From positions 1-34,868 of the forward strand of contig JAPOIJ010000037.1 in NCBI GenBank assembly GCA_029979005.1: a DNA stretch of 34,868 nt, in the 5' to 3' direction. The notes beneath the pieces were generated by a model, which made no database searches, was not told the DNA's origin, and worked only from the letters and a program-made list of their open reading frames with translations. Origin of the DNA: Planctomycetota bacterium. GTDB taxonomy: Bacteria; Planctomycetota; Planctomycetia; Pirellulales; Pirellulaceae. Both the position numbers and the translations under genes were made by a program. This document shows, in pieces, positions 26,243 to 34,868 of this stretch (position 1 is its first letter; every line of letters starts with the position of its first letter).

Positions 26243-27526
26243 CTAAGCGCTCTTGGTTTCAGGCATCGAAAAAGATTGGGGATCAATACCTCGGCTCACG
26301 ATCTTTTCATCGATCACAATCTTGGTACCTTTCGGTTGCTCTGGCAGGTCATACATGATATCGAGCATCACCTGTTCGAGAATCGAGCGTAATCCACGTG
26401 CTCCCGTCCCTTTTTCCATCGCCTTCCCGGCAATTTTCGACAACGCCCCGTCGGTGAACTTCAGTTCGCAATCTTCCATTTGGAAAAGTGATTCGAATTG
26501 ACGCACAAGTGCGTTTTTCGGTTCGGTCAGAACTTTGATAAGCCCCTCTTCTCCCAATGGTGCCAACGCGGTGGTTACTGGCAAACGACCTACTAATTCA
26601 GGAATCAGCCCGAATTCGAGAATGTCGTCACTGGTAACCTGCGGCATGATTTCAGCCATTTCGGCTTCCTCTCGGAAACCCGCTCCAGAGCCGAAACCAA
26701 TCGTCCGCTCACCAAGACGCTTTCGAATAATATCGTCGATTCCAACGAACGTACCACCACAAATAAACAGTATGTTACTAGTGTCAATCTGAATGTACTG
26801 CTGCTCCGGGTGCTTACGTCCACCCTGAGGTGGAACGTTGGCGACGGTGCCTTCTAACATTTTTAGAAGGGCTTGTTGCACGCCTTCTCCTGAAACGTCT
26901 CGTGTGATCGAAACGTTGTTGCTCGTCTTGCCGATTTTGTCGATCTCATCAATGTAGATCACCCCACGTTGGGCTGCTTCTACATCGAAATCGGCAGCAT
27001 GTAGCAACTTCAAAAGAAGGTTTTCGACGTCCTCACCGACATAGCCGGCTTCCGTCAGCGTCGTGGCATCACCGATTGCAAAGGGAACATTCAAGATCCG
27101 TGCGAGTGTTCGAGCCAATAACGTCTTACCCGATCCCGTAGGACCGGCAAGCATGATATTCGACTTGTCAATCTCGACGTCGTTTCCTTCCCAACCAAGC
27201 GAAAGACGCTTGTAATGATTATGAACCGCTACGCCCAGCACTTTCTTCGCATCTTGCTGACCAATAACGTATTCATCCATTCGTTCGACGATTTCGCGCG
27301 GTGTCAAAATCTTGTTGAATAACTGTTTTGACGGTCCTCGACGACGTTGCTCCTGTTCCAAAATAGACTGGCACAGTTCAATGCAATCTCCACAAATGTA
27401 GACATCGCCTGGCCCTTCGACCAAGGGTCCAACATCGCGATAGTTTTTACGACAAAACGAGCAATGCGCGTTCTTTTTAGATGTACCGCTCGTGCGGCGG
27501 TTTCCCGAATCGTTGCCTGCGGGCAT
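26243..27526 (-). CDS. clpX: ATP-dependent Clp protease ATP-binding subunit ClpX
   Basis: ClpX unfolds tagged proteins and feeds them to ClpP. The N-terminal zinc domain has Cys22-Cys25 (HCSFC) and Cys45-Cys48 (CGDC). The AAA+ core has Walker A GPTGSGKT (128-135) and Walker [10 protein letters not shown]. The ERTIGFG sequence near residue 270 is the IGF loop that docks on ClpP, so it should work with ClpP, although no clpP is in the window. Length (427 residues) is normal. A strong AAGGAG ribosome site sits five bases before the start. A perfect hairpin follows the stop. Confidence 0.97.
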   Translation of the reverse strand: MPAGNDSGNRRTSGTSKKNAHCSFCRKNYRDVGPLVEGPGDVYICGDCIELCQSILEQEQRRRGPSKQLFNKILTPREIVERMDEYVIGQQDAKKVLGVAVHNHYKRLSLGWEGNDVEIDKSNIMLAGPTGSGKTLLARTLARILNVPFAIGDATTLTEAGYVGEDVENLLLKLLHAADFDVEAAQRGVIYIDEIDKIGKTSNNVSITRDVSGEGVQQALLKMLEGTVANVPPQGGRKHPEQQYIQIDTSNILFICGGTFVGIDDIIRKRLGERTIGFGSGAGFREEAEMAEIMPQVTSDDILEFGLIPELVGRLPVTTALAPLGEEGLIKVLTEPKNALVRQFESLFQMEDCELKFTDGALSKIAGKAMEKGTGARGLRSILEQVMLDIMYDLPEQPKGTKIVIDEKIVSRGIDPQSFSMPETKSA

Positions 27527-27772
27527 TTCTACTCCTTAAAGCTTTTCTAAGTCCAACCGTTGCTATCCCAGTTGACGTTCGAACATTGCTTAGTGACTAC
27601 ACCTCACCAAGCAACGGTGCTTCCTTGCCCGCGAACTTCGAACTAATTTGTTCTTCAGCATAAGTGCTATCAATTCTTAACAAGCTGATAGCGACCTGTT
27701 TTCTTCTACTCAGTTGTCATCTCCCCAACAACTGAAGGATATATCCCCAATCCCATTCTCTGAAAAAGCCTA

Positions 27773-28129
27773 CTAATCGTCAGCTTCTGGCTCTTCCTCA
27801 AAATCCGGTGTCTCGCCAGGCGACTCCACTTCCTCCGATTTTCCACCCAAGTCGGTCTTTGGCTCAAATTTTGAGCTGACCGGATCTTTGGGGATGGAAT
27901 GGGCTAACCGTGAAAATTCGTCGTCGTCCAGCTTTCCTTCGTCTCGTAATTTTTGAAATTCGCCAATGAAATCGGTGGGAGGTGATTCTCCGCCAATCGC
28001 CATCTCTCTCAATAATTTCAGCACATAATAGGCAATCGCCATGAGGATGACCAATCCGGCGAGAATGGCAATCCACCGAGCTTCCGGGATCTGCATTGTC
28101 TCTGTCCACAGCTTTTTGATTGCGTTCAT
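27773..28129 (-). CDS. Small single-pass membrane protein with SHOCT-like segment
   Basis: The 118-residue protein has one membrane helix (about residues 18-40, IAILAGLVILMAIAYYVLKL). A short helical segment follows, EFQKLRDEGKLDDDEF, which resembles SHOCT oligomerisation domains. The rest is an acidic Pro/Glu tail, EEVESPGETPDFEEEPEADD. No ribosome site is evident. It lies upstream of clpX on the same strand, with 246 bases between. Its function is unknown; SHOCT-like segments often sit at the ends of membrane proteins. Confidence 0.6.
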   Translation of the reverse strand: MNAIKKLWTETMQIPEARWIAILAGLVILMAIAYYVLKLLREMAIGGESPPTDFIGEFQKLRDEGKLDDDEFSRLAHSIPKDPVSSKFEPKTDLGGKSEEVESPGETPDFEEEPEADD

Positions 28130-28901
28130 GGCTTCGCAGCAACCCTCAACTCATTTTGGAACTAACACACCAACGAAAGTCGTTTCGACCTTACCAATTA
28201 AACACCCTAAGGGCGGTTTAATTATAACGTTTCCCGCGATCGACGTTTAGTTCAATCTACTCCGGCAACCGTCCCTCCAACACGGTTTTTCCCAATCACG
28301 AACAACAAACGGCCAGGTGAGGGGGGACGCCCGTCTACTCGGCCAACTTTGCTTCCACCGTCCCCCGGAATTTTGCTCCCTTCTCCTTGTTTTTCATCAC
28401 TCTCAATTCAAACCACTGCTAATCACGTTCCGCCAATCCTTGAGAGTCCAACTTAAATCGGATCGCACGGGTGTTACGCGATCTGACGATTATTGGTTCG
28501 GTTAATAATTTTGTAGTTATTCGGGACGATCGCTATTGGTGAAAAACCGTCAATAAAGTCGTGAAGCCCCGATCTCATGCGATCCTCAAAAACAAACTAC
28601 TCGGTGGCTTTAAGGCACTTCTGAAGCTTTCGAGGCATTGAGCCGATTTCGGAGAAGGGGAGTTTTGCGCGAACAGCATAACCAGCGCTGCTGGATGCGG
28701 CCCTCCCTTGAAGCGATTGCAACACGAAAGGTCACCCGATCCGGACTGGTGCGCAGAACTGGTCGACTAGCGATGAGGCGTCTCGAAATGAATCAAATCA
28801 ACAGTTCGCGAACTGACGATCAATTACCATGGCTGCCGGCAATCCAGCCAACGCGCAAGTTAATTCAAGCCACTGTCCCTGCCAAAGTCCGATCTTCTCG
28901 C
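28130..28901. other. Long region with no clear gene, upstream of beta-module protein
   Basis: About 770 bases separate the small membrane protein from the start I prefer for the next gene. An open frame in phase with that gene extends left to TTG at 28638, adding 88 Arg-rich residues with little recognisable character, so the last third might be coding. The first 500 bases show no family-like frame, tRNA, repeat array or riboswitch that I recognise. Both neighbours presumably have promoters here. Confidence 0.4.
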
Positions 28902-31136
28902 ATGACCTTGCGATTGGCAAATTCACACCTGCTCTTGATTTGCGGATTACTGTTAACGCTCCTGCCCAATAAAGCGGTTGCTCAGAATACAGATCTATTC
29001 ATTCAGAATGAGCAAGCACAAACAGGGCAACCAGATTCAAGACTGGCTCAAGATGTTTTTCGCAAGATCGATCAACCAGCGAGTGCGCCATTCTCACCTC
29101 CGGCACGAGCCGAGCTGAATCGAGTGAAGATGGTAGGAACGAACCTTCGCTCGTTTGGGATCCCCTTCCAAATTAACGCAGACAACAATGCCTTCATCGA
29201 AGTCCAGCTCTATCTTTCTCGCGACTTTGGTTCCACGTGGAATTTTGCCGGACGGCAAACGACAGACCGTAAAGACTTTCCTTTTAAGTGCACCGAAGAC
29301 GGGGAATACTGGTTTTCAATGAAGACGCTCGACCGGGACCGACGCCTGCTTCCAGAAGGCAACCCTCAGCCAGAGCTAAAGATCATTGTCGATACGATTA
29401 AGCCAACGCTCGATTTCCAAGTGGAGGCAGATGCTGCGGGGCGGGTAATTTGTCGCTGGACTGCCAAAGACAAAAATCTACAACCGGAATCTATGCAAAT
29501 TTTTTATCAGAGCATCAATCCAGATAACTCGGCCAATGCCTGGAAAAAAGTTCCTGTCCAATTAAATGGAAAGCAACGAAACGGAATTTACTCCGACCAG
29601 ATCGCCTGGTGGCCGGAAACCAAAGACCGACAGTTAAGGGTTGTCGTCGAGCTCAAAGACATTGCCGGGAATATGGTGCAAGCGAACCGACTACTCACGA
29701 TCCAACCCTCGGCGTGGCGGCACAGTTCCGAGTCTACCGCTCAGATTACCGATCAGCCGCAAACGCCCCGAGATATCGCCATTGCAAATTCACAACTGCC
29801 CGGCAATTCGCGTCAGACTCGGCCTGAAAATAACTACGCAACGACCCAATTTGGCTCACCACAAGAACACCGCGGGAGTGTCAACTTAAAAATTAAAACG
29901 GCAAAAGAACCGATGCCGCCAACCTCCCGAGCGTTCCCCCCACGGGCAATCACCCCCGACCGGGTTGCACCACCGGCGATCGAAACGACGCAACCGGACT
30001 CCATAGTTTGGGAAAGTAAAACAAAACGAGAGTTTTCTAAAAATCAAACGAACGTGGCAACCGCGCTTCCTCGGAGTTTTCCGCTGAATACCCAATTCCC
30101 TTCACAACCTTCACCGCGGCAACTACTCGCCAAACCTCCACTCGAGGTTCCTCCCAATGAGACTACAACCAAAATTTCGAAAGGGATGTTTATCGGCGAA
30201 TCCTCCACGATGGGTGCCACCAACCAATTCCGCGGCCCCGGCCCGAAAACCGAACGCCCCATCACGGCGCCAACCTTAGTTCCGGCCGTCTCCGGACAAT
30301 CTCCGACGATTCCCCCTTCTGACGGGCAGTACTCAACCCAGCCACTCCCCGCACTTCCTCCGGAATCTGAAAACCTCACGACAACCCTGAAACCGGCCCG
30401 TGCGGTTGATTCGGCAACCCCCATTGCCAGCGCACCGGTTCCAAGTGCAATTTCAAGCTGGGAACCCAACACTTCCTCTACGCTTGCCAAAAAACCAAAA
30501 ATGAACACGGAAGACCAAGTGATTGGTTCGATGCGGTTTGACCTGAAATATGCAATCGACGCCATTGATCCGTCAGGCGTCGATCGGGTTATTTTGTGGG
30601 GAACTCAGGATGGCGTTCAGTGGAAATCCTGGGCAAGCGATCCCGATAGTCGCAGTCCGTTTCCAGTATCTGTCGACCAAGACGGCACCTACGGATTTCG
30701 AATCGTTGTCCACTCCAAAGACGGGTTAACTGGTACAGGACCTTCGACGGGCGATCCTGCCGACATTTGGATTACCGTCGACACCAAAAAACCACAAACA
30801 AGCATTAACTCAGTTCCTTACGGACGCGGTCGCGAAGCTGGTCACCTTGTCATCAACTACACGGTCAACGATTCAGAGCTTACCAATCGGCCCATCACGC
30901 TTGCCTACAGCAGCACGGTGAATGGGCCTTGGATTTTGATTGATGAAAATCTCGCTAACACAGGCCGTCACGTGTGGAAACCGGGTACAGAAGTACCGCA
31001 GAAAATATTCCTAATGATCGAGGCCCGAGATAAGGCTGGAAACGTCGGCACCCATTTGCTCCAACAACCCATCGATATCTCAGGGCTCGTTCCTAGTGGA
31101 ACCATCAGCGGAGTTTCCGTTGTCGGCAAGGATTAA
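28902..31136 (+). CDS. Secreted protein with duplicated beta modules and Pro-rich linker
   Basis: The preferred start gives 744 residues with a signal peptide ending near KAVAQ. Two long modules have matching patterns. The first (about 60-270) includes EVQLYLSRDFGSTW and ends with VDTIKPTLDF and a strand-rich domain. The second (about 545-740) includes RVILWGTQDGVQWKSW and VDTKKPQTSI, followed by another strand-rich domain. The Asp-Thr-x-Lys-Pro junctions and DKAGNV-type turns are like Ig/fibronectin-type bacterial surface domains. A low-complexity Pro/Thr/Ser linker of about 250 residues joins them. No catalytic motif is visible, so a structural or binding role is likely but unproven. The frame is open leftward to TTG at 28638. 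No membrane anchor or sorting signal is seen at the C-terminus. Confidence 0.7.
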   Translation: MTLRLANSHLLLICGLLLTLLPNKAVAQNTDLFIQNEQAQTGQPDSRLAQDVFRKIDQPASAPFSPPARAELNRVKMVGTNLRSFGIPFQINADNNAFIEVQLYLSRDFGSTWNFAGRQTTDRKDFPFKCTEDGEYWFSMKTLDRDRRLLPEGNPQPELKIIVDTIKPTLDFQVEADAAGRVICRWTAKDKNLQPESMQIFYQSINPDNSANAWKKVPVQLNGKQRNGIYSDQIAWWPETKDRQLRVVVELKDIAGNMVQANRLLTIQPSAWRHSSESTAQITDQPQTPRDIAIANSQLPGNSRQTRPENNYATTQFGSPQEHRGSVNLKIKTAKEPMPPTSRAFPPRAITPDRVAPPAIETTQPDSIVWESKTKREFSKNQTNVATALPRSFPLNTQFPSQPSPRQLLAKPPLEVPPNETTTKISKGMFIGESSTMGATNQFRGPGPKTERPITAPTLVPAVSGQSPTIPPSDGQYSTQPLPALPPESENLTTTLKPARAVDSATPIASAPVPSAISSWEPNTSSTLAKKPKMNTEDQVIGSMRFDLKYAIDAIDPSGVDRVILWGTQDGVQWKSWASDPDSRSPFPVSVDQDGTYGFRIVVHSKDGLTGTGPSTGDPADIWITVDTKKPQTSINSVPYGRGREAGHLVINYTVNDSELTNRPITLAYSSTVNGPWILIDENLANTGRHVWKPGTEVPQKIFLMIEARDKAGNVGTHLLQQPIDISGLVPSGTISGVSVVGKD

Positions 31137-31549
31137 AATAGCCAGCCCTCCACCGCTAATTTTCTCACGAATGATTTCGTGGAAGACAATCGGGAATCCA
31201 CCGCCGATTCTCATTGTTCCCTCGAATAATCTCACAAGGGTAAACGCTCTGCAAGCGACACCCACTCTCATTCTGGAATACCCTCTTAGGGTGGCTCTGA
31301 GGTATACCCAGATTACTTCTCTTGATGTCCCGACACTAGATTGCGATCTCGATCAGTCTCAACCCCGTATTCAGCAGGTGGTATTGGACTGACATTTCCC
31401 GACTAGTATTTCACCCGAAAACACTACATTTCATTTGGCAGGGCAGGGGACAGGCTTGTCAAACTCACCCATCCCTTGTCTAGGGAGTCGATATTGGGAT
31501 CAAAACGGCTTATGCTGTTTAGTCGTTACCGGAAACGAGGAACCAAACC
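31137..31549. other. Intergenic region before the OPT transporter gene
   Basis: About 410 bases contain short frames on both strands that lack family features. A GAGGA ribosome site eight bases before the OPT start (near 31537) supports that start. The region probably holds its promoter, but no box is convincing. I see no RNA gene or repeat worth naming. Confidence 0.4.
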
Positions 31550-33457
31550 ATGTCGAATACCACAGAATCCAACGCTACAAAACCCTCGCAAACGTCCCTC
31601 CCCGAAATCACGCTCCGCGTCATTGTGCTGGGCATCATACTCTCGGTCGTCATGGGCGCCGCCAACGTGTACGTTGGCCTCAAAGCGGGAATGACGGTAT
31701 CGGCTTCGATTCCGGCGGCGGTCATGTCGATGTTGTTATTTCGATACCTGTTTCGCAGACCTAGCATTCTCGAAGCTAATCAAGTGCAAACCTGCGCTTC
31801 GGCGGGCGAATCCCTGGCCGCAGGAATCATTTTCACTATGCCGGCCATGATTTTGATCGGCCACTGGGAATCCTTTGATTACTGGACAATCACAATCGTC
31901 GCATTCACGGGAGGAATGTTAGGTATCTTGTTCATGATTCCCATGCGTCGAGTGTTTGTAGTAAATAACGACGAATTAAAGTATCCGGAAGGTATCGCGT
32001 GCGCCGCTGTCCTAAATGCAGGCGGACAGGAAAGCGACGCAAGTGCAGGTCGCAGCCTAATTTTTGGCGGCATCTTGGGTGCTCTTGTAAAGGTCGTCGG
32101 TGGATTTTTATCGCTGATCAACGGAAGCCTGGAAACAGCGACCGTCGTTAACTCACGTATCCTTTATTTTGGTGGCGACATTTCGCCAATGTTAATTGCC
32201 GTCGGTTTTATCGTCCGGCTGAATGTTGCTATTTTAATTTTCATTGGCGGAGCACTGGCATGGCTAATTGGTATCCCATTACTAGGAGGAGGGCTCGCCG
32301 ACGGAAATCCTGTTGATCAAGCCTATGGAATTTGGAGCGGGCAGATGCGTTATGTAGGCGTGGGGGCCATGGTGGTCGGAGGGTTCAGCGCCCTGATCGC
32401 CGTCCGAAAAGGACTACTCGCCGCCATCTTACATCTCTGGCATGGATTTCAAAAAAAGTCAGAGACCCAGGAAGACCTTTCTCAACGCGACATTCCCTCT
32501 TGGGCAATCCTCGCCCTTGGAAGTATTTGTTTAGCCCTTCTGGCAGTAGTTAATTTTTCATTTACTAACAACACAGGAATCACGCTGCTTTCGACAACGG
32601 TGATGGTAGTCATGGGCTTTTTCTTCACCGCCGTGGCAAGCTACATCGTTGGACTTGTTGGAAACTCAAACAGTCCTGTTTCGGGGATGACCATCACAGC
32701 GGTTCTGGTCGCCGGTGGATTATTGTACTTATTTAACTACACCGGTGCGGAAGCAGCGGTCGCCACACTCGGAATTGCAGCGATCGTTTGCTGCGTGGCT
32801 TGCACCAGCGGCGACGTTTGTAATGATCTAAAAACCGGATCAATCGTAGGTGCCTCTCCTTTCCGCCAGCAAATCATGCAAATTCTTGGCGTCTTCGTCG
32901 CCGCCTTTGTCATGGCGCCCATTTTGACGCTATTGCATGAAAACACGCCGGGAGGAATCGGTGGAAAAGAACTGTCCGCCCCGCAAGCGGGATTGTTTGC
33001 GAGTCTTGCCGAAGGTTTTTCAGGTAAAGGCGAACTTCCGTGGCGGCTAATTGGCATCGGGGCCGGGTTGGGCGTGGTCATTCTCGTGATTGACGAATTC
33101 TTAAAAAAACAGAAGTTCAAATTCCGGGCTCACTTAATGCCAATCGCGGTTGGCATGTACCTCCCCTTTGGACTGGCAACTCCGATCTTAGTCGGCGGAT
33201 TGATTGCCTATTTCTATTCCCGAAACATTCCCGAGAAAGACCACGAGGAAACGCTCCATCGAGGAGTCCTATTCTCCTCGGGTGTTATCGCCGGTGAAGC
33301 GTTGACTGCCGTTGGGATCGCCGGTCTGGCTGCATGGGGCATTCAGTCCCTTGATTTTAAACTGTCTTCTTCGACGGTCACCCTGCTTACCGCACTAGCG
33401 GCGATTGCAATCGTCGTTGCATTTTCATTGTTCACCCGTCCTCAAAAAAATAAATAG
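31550..33457 (+). CDS. OPT-family oligopeptide/metal-chelate transporter
   Basis: The 635-residue inner-membrane protein has many hydrophobic helices. OPT-family signatures include ITLRVIVLGIILSVVMGAANVYVGLKAGMT at the start, as broken stretches, then SSIPAAV-like (SASIPAAVMSML) and EANQVQTCASAGESLAAG. The NSPVSGMTI motif near residue 375 also fits. The family moves oligopeptides or metal chelates using a proton gradient; the substrate here is unknown. A GAGGA ribosome site precedes ATG by eight bases. It is 15 bases before holA, so the two may share a transcript. Confidence 0.92.
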   Translation: MSNTTESNATKPSQTSLPEITLRVIVLGIILSVVMGAANVYVGLKAGMTVSASIPAAVMSMLLFRYLFRRPSILEANQVQTCASAGESLAAGIIFTMPAMILIGHWESFDYWTITIVAFTGGMLGILFMIPMRRVFVVNNDELKYPEGIACAAVLNAGGQESDASAGRSLIFGGILGALVKVVGGFLSLINGSLETATVVNSRILYFGGDISPMLIAVGFIVRLNVAILIFIGGALAWLIGIPLLGGGLADGNPVDQAYGIWSGQMRYVGVGAMVVGGFSALIAVRKGLLAAILHLWHGFQKKSETQEDLSQRDIPSWAILALGSICLALLAVVNFSFTNNTGITLLSTTVMVVMGFFFTAVASYIVGLVGNSNSPVSGMTITAVLVAGGLLYLFNYTGAEAAVATLGIAAIVCCVACTSGDVCNDLKTGSIVGASPFRQQIMQILGVFVAAFVMAPILTLLHENTPGGIGGKELSAPQAGLFASLAEGFSGKGELPWRLIGIGAGLGVVILVIDEFLKKQKFKFRAHLMPIAVGMYLPFGLATPILVGGLIAYFYSRNIPEKDHEETLHRGVLFSSGVIAGEALTAVGIAGLAAWGIQSLDFKLSSSTVTLLTALAAIAIVVAFSLFTRPQKNK

Positions 33458-33472
33458 TTCAAACTGAATTAT

Positions 33473-34570
33473 ATGAATGGCACCCATCACGTTTTCGAAT
33501 TCCTCGAAAAGTCGTCCTTGCAGGACCTCAACGGAGCCTGCGCTATATTTGGAAGCGAACGGTTTTTAAAAAAATTAGCCGTCAAACATATAACCAAAGC
33601 AATCGGAGGCGACGAAGATTTCGTTCCGTCGGAATACGACTCCAATCATGCTTCGTGGCCAGCCATTTGGCCGGACGTTCATGACGAACTTTCAACGCGC
33701 AGCCTCTTCGGGGGTAACAACCCTAAAGTTGTTTTAGTGGACGATGCTGACAAATTCGTCACCGAGAATAGAGATCGCATTCATGATTATATCTCTGATA
33801 GTAAAGGAACTGGGTTACTCGTCCTGATCGTCAGTACCTGGGCGAGCAACACGAAACTCTACAAGCTAATTGACAAAGTTGGGTTTCAAGTCCGCTGCGA
33901 TCCTCCTAAAACCAGCGCCAAGAGCAAGACATCCGATGAACCTCGAATCGTTCAGTGGCTAATCCAGCGAGCGAAAGAGGAATATGAATTCACGCTACCT
34001 AAAATGGGCGGTCAAATGTTAGTTGATCTGACCAGCAATGAATTTGGTCGCATGGACCAGGAGCTCCAAAAACTATCTCTCTTTGCTGACAGCAAAGGTA
34101 ACGTTAGCCAGGAAACCATCAAAAAAGTAGTCGGAGGCTGGCGCGCGCGAACCATGTGGGACGCCGTGGATGCAGCAGCAGACGGTGACGCAAAACGTGC
34201 CGTCACCTTGCTCGACCAACTGCTCAGAAGCGGCGAACACCCACTCGGCTTATTTGGACAGCTTTCGTGGTCACTACGACGCTATTCGACCACATCCGAA
34301 ATCGTGATGCGGCAAATGCGACAGAAAAAGAAACCAGACTTGGCTTCGGCTGTTCGACAAGCCGGTTTTCGAAGTTGGGGTGGCGAAATTGAAACCGCGC
34401 AAACTCGAATCAGACAACTGGGAAGAAAGCGAGCCGAACTGATGCTTGACTGGCTGCTCGAAGCTGACATGCAACTAAAAAACACACATTCCAAAGAAGA
34501 TCGCGGGCGGCTAGTTCTGGAAAAACTATTTATTCGAATGGCGAAAGAGCTTGGCCCTAATGCAGCTTAA
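33473..34570 (+). CDS. holA: DNA polymerase III subunit delta
   Basis: HolA is the delta subunit of the clamp loader that opens the sliding clamp. The 365-residue protein has the family start (GACAIFGSERFLKKLAVKHI), the middle SLFGGNNPKVVLVDDAD and YISDSKGTGLLVLIV, and the C-terminal collar region with LDQLLRSGEHPLGLFGQLSW, as expected. Length is close to the usual 340. There is no Walker A motif, which is normal for delta. No ribosome site is clear. It starts 15 bases after the OPT stop. Confidence 0.88.
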   Translation: MNGTHHVFEFLEKSSLQDLNGACAIFGSERFLKKLAVKHITKAIGGDEDFVPSEYDSNHASWPAIWPDVHDELSTRSLFGGNNPKVVLVDDADKFVTENRDRIHDYISDSKGTGLLVLIVSTWASNTKLYKLIDKVGFQVRCDPPKTSAKSKTSDEPRIVQWLIQRAKEEYEFTLPKMGGQMLVDLTSNEFGRMDQELQKLSLFADSKGNVSQETIKKVVGGWRARTMWDAVDAAADGDAKRAVTLLDQLLRSGEHPLGLFGQLSWSLRRYSTTSEIVMRQMRQKKKPDLASAVRQAGFRSWGGEIETAQTRIRQLGRKRAELMLDWLLEADMQLKNTHSKEDRGRLVLEKLFIRMAKELGPNAA

Positions 34571-34868
34571 ATACCGCAACTGATACCCCTTCAAAACGAC
34601 AAAAGCAATCCTACGGACTCAGGCGATGGTCCAGCAGGCGATGGTCCAGCGTTAGCCAGTAAACTTTTATTCCCGAACAGGTTCCTTTCGGGGTTCTGTG
34701 CCCCGCCCCTCGATCACTCCTGGCAGACTGTGAAAGAAAATCACCCGCCTAGCCGCGAAGATGCTGATGTTATTTCACCATTTCCGCTGCTTAAGCCCCT
34801 GTTTTTTCGCGAGAATCGTGAGTCTTCGCCTTACAAGGCTCGACTTACTAAGGTTCAAACCCGTGGCG
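34571..34868. other. Intergenic end of window, small hairpins, no gene
   Basis: The last 298 bases have no supported gene. A CGGGG/CCCCG hairpin (34689-34693 with 34701-34705) and a GCCTT/AAGGC hairpin near 34829 are weak. No tRNA can be folded fully within the window. Confidence 0.4.
34620..34649. repeat. Perfect 15-bp tandem duplication
   Basis: CAGGCGATGGTCCAG occurs twice in direct succession, 34620-34634 and 34635-34649. It lies about 50 bases after the holA stop, outside any gene. It could be a slippage product. Confidence 0.85.

Noticed and set aside
31096..31392. A 98-residue frame overlapping the end of the beta-module gene
   Set aside because: It starts inside another gene in a different frame and has no motif or ribosome site.
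34840..34868. tRNA-like T-loop GGTTCAAACCC at the window edge
   Set aside because: The flanking bases do not form a 5-bp T-stem, and no matching acceptor, D or anticodon arm is found upstream.
1..34868. CRISPR arrays, insertion sequences, integrases, rRNA or tRNA genes
   Set aside because: No regularly spaced repeats, transposase-like or integrase-like proteins, or complete RNA gene patterns were seen in the window.

Overview
The window looks like a piece of a planctomycete chromosome (Planctomycetota, probably Pirellulales). The evidence is the mix of gene families: a DUF1549/DUF1553 protein with a C-A-R-C-H motif, a Tat-exported DUF1501 protein, two secreted formylglycine sulfatases, a DUF3500 protein, a PEP-CTERM surface protein and ribosomal/RNA proteins with long Lys/Arg tails. 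Few starts have a Shine-Dalgarno sequence and several genes seem to use TTG or GTG. This assignment comes from family content only; no 16S gene or other phylogenetic marker was compared. No tRNA, rRNA, CRISPR array, insertion sequence, integrase or phage gene was seen.

Positions 1-9500 hold a catabolic block, probably for sulfated glycans or glycan esters. DUF1549/DUF1553 and DUF1501 genes (+) converge on two sulfatases (-), and a secreted serine esterase (+) diverges from the sulfatases. Both sulfatases keep the C-x-P-x-R cysteine that is converted to formylglycine. No sulfatase-maturing enzyme or regulator lies in the window.

Positions 9500-24400 are housekeeping genes mixed with conserved genes of unknown role. 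They include hemD and rpsT (divergent), an RluB-type pseudouridine synthase with basic tails, a stand-alone FtsH-like M41 peptidase domain, a gpmI-DUF3500-lipoprotein group (-), pgi (+), and a UPF0173 hydrolase followed by a DUF6263-like protein. Next come a Rieske protein whose gene overlaps a MazG pyrophosphohydrolase, and a large GATase-like membrane protein followed by an ABC ATPase with no permease gene after it.

Positions 24400-34868 carry a divergent P-II protein with Phe at position 51, a PEP-CTERM protein with a strong terminator, clpX, a small SHOCT-like membrane protein, and a secreted protein with duplicated beta-sandwich-like modules around a Pro-rich linker. The region ends with an OPT-family transporter and holA. 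Three stretches of more than 300 bases (about 16.5, 28.1-28.9 and 31.1-31.5 kb) contain no gene I can support.

No single obviously new multi-gene system stands out. The best candidates for a second look are the permease-less ABC/GATase pair, the Rieske-MazG overlap, the stand-alone M41 protein, the unmodifiable P-II protein and the sulfatase/DUF1501 block.
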